A stretch of 64,000 bases of DNA from Methanosaeta sp. PtaB.Bin018 (lineage in GTDB: Archaea; Halobacteriota; Methanosarcinia; Methanotrichales; Methanotrichaceae), in the NCBI GenBank assembly GCA_002067755.1, contig MVQH01000101.1:78277-142276 (forward strand), read 5' to 3'. The notes beneath the pieces were generated by a model. The model ran no database searches. It had not been told where the DNA came from and was given only the letters and a program-made list of their open reading frames with translations. Shown here piece after piece: positions 61,944 through 64,000 of this stretch. The position numbers and the translations under genes were made by a program. Every line of letters begins with the position of its first letter. Position 1 is the first letter of the stretch.

Positions 61944-62939
61944 ATGGAAATTGCACTTGAAATAGATCGGCTCACCAAGGTCTATGATGGCAAGGTGAAT
62001 GCGCTGGACGGAGTAGATCTGGAGGTTGAAGATGGTGTCATCTTTGCCCTCCTCGGTCCAAATGGATCTGGCAAGACAACCTTGATGCGTGTCCTGACCA
62101 CCCAGTTCCGTCCAACATCTGGCGTGGCTCGTGCCTTCGGCCATGATGTTGTACGAGAGGATGCACAGGTTCGCAAGATCATCGGCTACGTGCCCCAGGA
62201 GATGAGCGTTTGGACCGATATCACGGGCTTTGAGAATCTGCTCATCTATGCCAAGATCTATGGCGTATCCTCCTGTAACAGAAAGAAGTGCATACAAGAT
62301 GCCTTGCAGAGCATGGGATTGGAGGAGGTAGAAGGCAAACTTGTCAAGAAATATTCTGGAGGCATGATTCGCAGGCTTGAGATCGCCTGTGCCCTGCTTG
62401 TAAAACCAAGGATCTTATTCCTGGACGAGCCGACTTTGGGCCTCGACCCTTCAGCCAGAAAAGCTGTTTGGGAGAATTTGATGTCATTCAAGAAAGAGTA
62501 CGGCACTACAGTCTTCTTCAATACCCATTATATGGATGAAGCTGATCTGTACTCCGATGAGGTCGCCATCATAAATAAAGGCAAGATCGTCAAATTCGGC
62601 ACAGCCAGCGATCTCAAGCGTTCACTTCACAGCGATATCATATCGTTCCTCCTGGCCGACGGTCAGACGGATGTGGGACGCCTATTTCGATCAAATGTCT
62701 TGGATAGAATAAAAGCTCTGAATCTCGTTGATGACGCCGCAGTTCATGGCACTGTCTTAGATGTGATAGTCGAAGACGGAGAGGTTGCTCTGCCCGCGAT
62801 CATGGAACTTCTTAATTGTGAAGGCGTGAAGCTCAAAAGGATCAAAGCAACAAAGCCGACACTTGACGATGTCTTTTTGAAATATGCTGGAATGCGCCAG
62901 CAAAGAAATCAATCAGGTTACCTCCATGGCCCCAACTGA
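61944..62939 (+). CDS. ABC-2 type exporter ATP-binding protein, second copy
   Basis: 331 residues from ATG 61944, which follows AAGGTGA; the longer ORF to 61911 has no such site. Walker A 'GPNGSGKTT', signature 'YSGGMIRRLEIACA', Walker B 'ILFLDEPTLGLD', switch 'FNTHYMDEAD'. Its C-terminus ('PTLDDVFLKYAGMRQ') matches the DrrA type as in the first copy at 51334-52383. It overlaps the permease gene by 14 nt. Substrate unknown. Confidence 0.92.
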   Translation: MEIALEIDRLTKVYDGKVNALDGVDLEVEDGVIFALLGPNGSGKTTLMRVLTTQFRPTSGVARAFGHDVVREDAQVRKIIGYVPQEMSVWTDITGFENLLIYAKIYGVSSCNRKKCIQDALQSMGLEEVEGKLVKKYSGGMIRRLEIACALLVKPRILFLDEPTLGLDPSARKAVWENLMSFKKEYGTTVFFNTHYMDEADLYSDEVAIINKGKIVKFGTASDLKRSLHSDIISFLLADGQTDVGRLFRSNVLDRIKALNLVDDAAVHGTVLDVIVEDGEVALPAIMELLNCEGVKLKRIKATKPTLDDVFLKYAGMRQQRNQSGYLHGPN

Positions 62940-63696
62940 TTCCTTGAGAGAGATGTTTGCCATGATCGAGCTTGAGATGAGAAGGCTCAAGCACGATCGT
63001 ACTGAGATTTATACCAGGGCAGTTCAGCCAATCTTGTGGCTGGCAGTCTATGGCACTGTCATGAGCCATGTGAGGGACATCCCCACTGACGGCATTCCAT
63101 ACATCGATTATATCACTCCCGGCGTGCTTCTTCAGTCGACGATCTTCGTTTCAGTCTTCTACGGGCTCACCATCGTCTGGGAGAGAGAGACAGGAATTCT
63201 AAAGCGCTTACTGGTGGCTCCGGCCTCAAGATATGCCACTGTTATCGGCCGGGCCATAGCTTCCGGAGTCCGGGCCACTGTTCAGGCCCTGATAATCTTT
63301 CCTGTAGCGATACTGCTGGGCGTGAAGTTCATCTCAAATCCGCTCTATATCCTCGCAGCATTCTTGATGTTATTCATGATCTCTGGTGGCTTCGCGGCTC
63401 TGTCCATCTTTGTGGCCTCTCTCATGAAAACCCGCGAACGCTTCATGGGCATAGGACAGGCGATGATCATGCCACTCTTCTTCGCCAGCAATGCGCTGTA
63501 CCCTACCTCGTTGATGCCTCCATTCCTGCAATCAATAGCATGCGTCAACCCATTGACCTACGCCGTTGACGCAGTGAGAGGTTTGATGATCAGTGGACAT
63601 GTGACGAACGTCTTCGCTGACTTCACTGCCGTGATAGTCTTTGACATTTTTATATTCACTGCGGCGTCGATGAGCTTTCGAAAAATCATTGAATAG
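62926..63696 (+). CDS. ABC-2 type exporter permease, second copy
   Basis: 256 residues from ATG 62926 with six hydrophobic segments. Family phrases: 'WERETGILKRLLVAPASR', 'GRAIASGVRATVQAL', 'MPLFFASNALYPTSLMP' and 'CVNPLTYAVDAVRGLMISG'. It forms the export channel with the ATPase upstream. ATG 62884 is in frame but would extend the overlap to 56 nt. Confidence 0.9.
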   Translation: MAPTDSLREMFAMIELEMRRLKHDRTEIYTRAVQPILWLAVYGTVMSHVRDIPTDGIPYIDYITPGVLLQSTIFVSVFYGLTIVWERETGILKRLLVAPASRYATVIGRAIASGVRATVQALIIFPVAILLGVKFISNPLYILAAFLMLFMISGGFAALSIFVASLMKTRERFMGIGQAMIMPLFFASNALYPTSLMPPFLQSIACVNPLTYAVDAVRGLMISGHVTNVFADFTAVIVFDIFIFTAASMSFRKIIE

Positions 63697-63750
63697 AATG
63701 CCAAGAGGCTCCTCTTGGATGAGAAACAGCAAGAGACGAGAGCTATAGCG

Positions 63751-64000
63751 TCAGATTATCCCCTTAGCCCGCAAGGCAGCCTTCATCTCGATCACATCGC
63801 TCTCCAGCTTCTCGAACCTTTGATCAAGGTAGCTTTTCAGGTCTTTTCTAGAATCTTTGACTTCATCCAGCAGATCATGTTGCAACTCCACCATCTCCTT
63901 CTGTGTATCTAACATCATATCTTGTTTCTGCAGCATCTGATCCTGCTTGTCCAGCATCTGATCCTGCTTGTCCAGCATCTGATCCTGCTTGTCCAGCATC
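63751..64000 (-). CDS. Coiled-coil heptad-repeat protein, 3' part only
   Basis: C-terminal 82 residues or more of a gene that enters from the right edge; no start is visible. Tandem heptads 'MLDKQDQ' (at least three plus variants 'MLQKQDM', 'MLDTQKE') continue into a charged coiled coil ('LLDEVKDSRKDLKSYLDQRF', 'EKLESDVIEMKAALRAKGII'). Methionine/leucine and glutamine at fixed heptad places predict an oligomer. Similar tails are attached to other domains in methanogens, so the missing N-terminus decides the function. Confidence 0.75.
   Translation of the reverse strand, partial: MLDKQDQMLDKQDQMLDKQDQMLQKQDMMLDTQKEMVELQHDLLDEVKDSRKDLKSYLDQRFEKLESDVIEMKAALRAKGII
63931..64000. repeat. 21-bp tandem repeat encoding heptads
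   Basis: At least three perfect direct copies of a 21-bp unit (CAGCATCTGATCCTGCTTG and two more bases) at 63931-63951, 63952-63972 and 63973-63993, continuing past the edge. The unit codes one MLDKQDQ heptad on the minus strand; copy number is likely to vary between strains. Confidence 0.9.

Overview
The window looks like part of the chromosome of a methanogenic archaeon of the Methanosarcinales, most likely a Methanothrix (Methanosaeta)-type acetate user. This placement is inferred from gene content. The markers are a membrane-bound heterodisulfide reductase pair (hdrE-hdrD, 35611-37735), an F420H2-oxidase-type flavodiiron protein (58192-59379), a geranylgeranyl-reductase-family lipid enzyme, archaeal RNase HII, an archaeal lumazine synthase, a deoxyhypusine-synthase-family protein, DUF2240, TATA-type promoters and many secreted proteins rich in N-glycosylation sequons. 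No rRNA gene, tRNA gene or CRISPR array was recognised.

Left part (1-7000): a type III-B CRISPR effector operon runs leftward, cmr1-cmr2-cmr3-cmr4-cmr5, and leaves the window before the expected cmr6. Its Cas10 (Cmr2) keeps the GGDD cyclase motif but has no N-terminal HD nuclease domain. Just upstream lie an internally deleted IS4-type transposase remnant and an AT-rich membrane-protein gene of unknown function. From 7100 to 16100 there is core metabolism: lumazine synthase plus a class I aminotransferase, a SpeA-type arginine decarboxylase divergent from a deoxyhypusine-synthase-like gene (polyamine/hypusine theme), a U32 protein and a bactofilin-like membrane protein.

Middle part (16100-45300): two overlapping genes encode a large surface protein pair, one with a caspase-fold C25 (gingipain-like) peptidase domain. 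Then come DUF2240 with a small partner, two adjacent B12-type radical SAM genes, and the most unusual locus: a tightly packed four-gene module (25906-31174) of a secreted repeat protein, a membrane-anchored secreted protein, a five-helix membrane protein and a divergent tubulin/FtsZ-superfamily GTPase. Further along are a class V aminotransferase, rnhB, a geranylgeranyl reductase, hdrDE, an alkaline-phosphatase-fold protein, an island of repeats with a small inverted-repeat element (39070-39318), MTA/MTI phosphorylase, enolase, a HIT protein, a universal stress protein, and a secreted CrtC/AttH-like protein overlapping a LOG-like gene.

Right part (45300-64000): an Lhr-family helicase, an MFS transporter, several secreted proteins including TPR, PEGA-like, pentapeptide-repeat and DUF333 types, two paralogous ABC-2 export systems, a beta-CASP ribonuclease, a 16-bp iteron array upstream of a stand-alone PUA-domain protein, the flavodiiron protein with a TauE/SafE transporter, and a truncated coiled-coil gene at the right edge.

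The genes fit together as energy metabolism (HdrDE), oxygen defence (FprA), translation/polyamine chemistry (SpeA, DHS-like, MTA phosphorylase), and an extensive cell-surface programme. The tubulin-linked module is the best candidate for an undescribed system.
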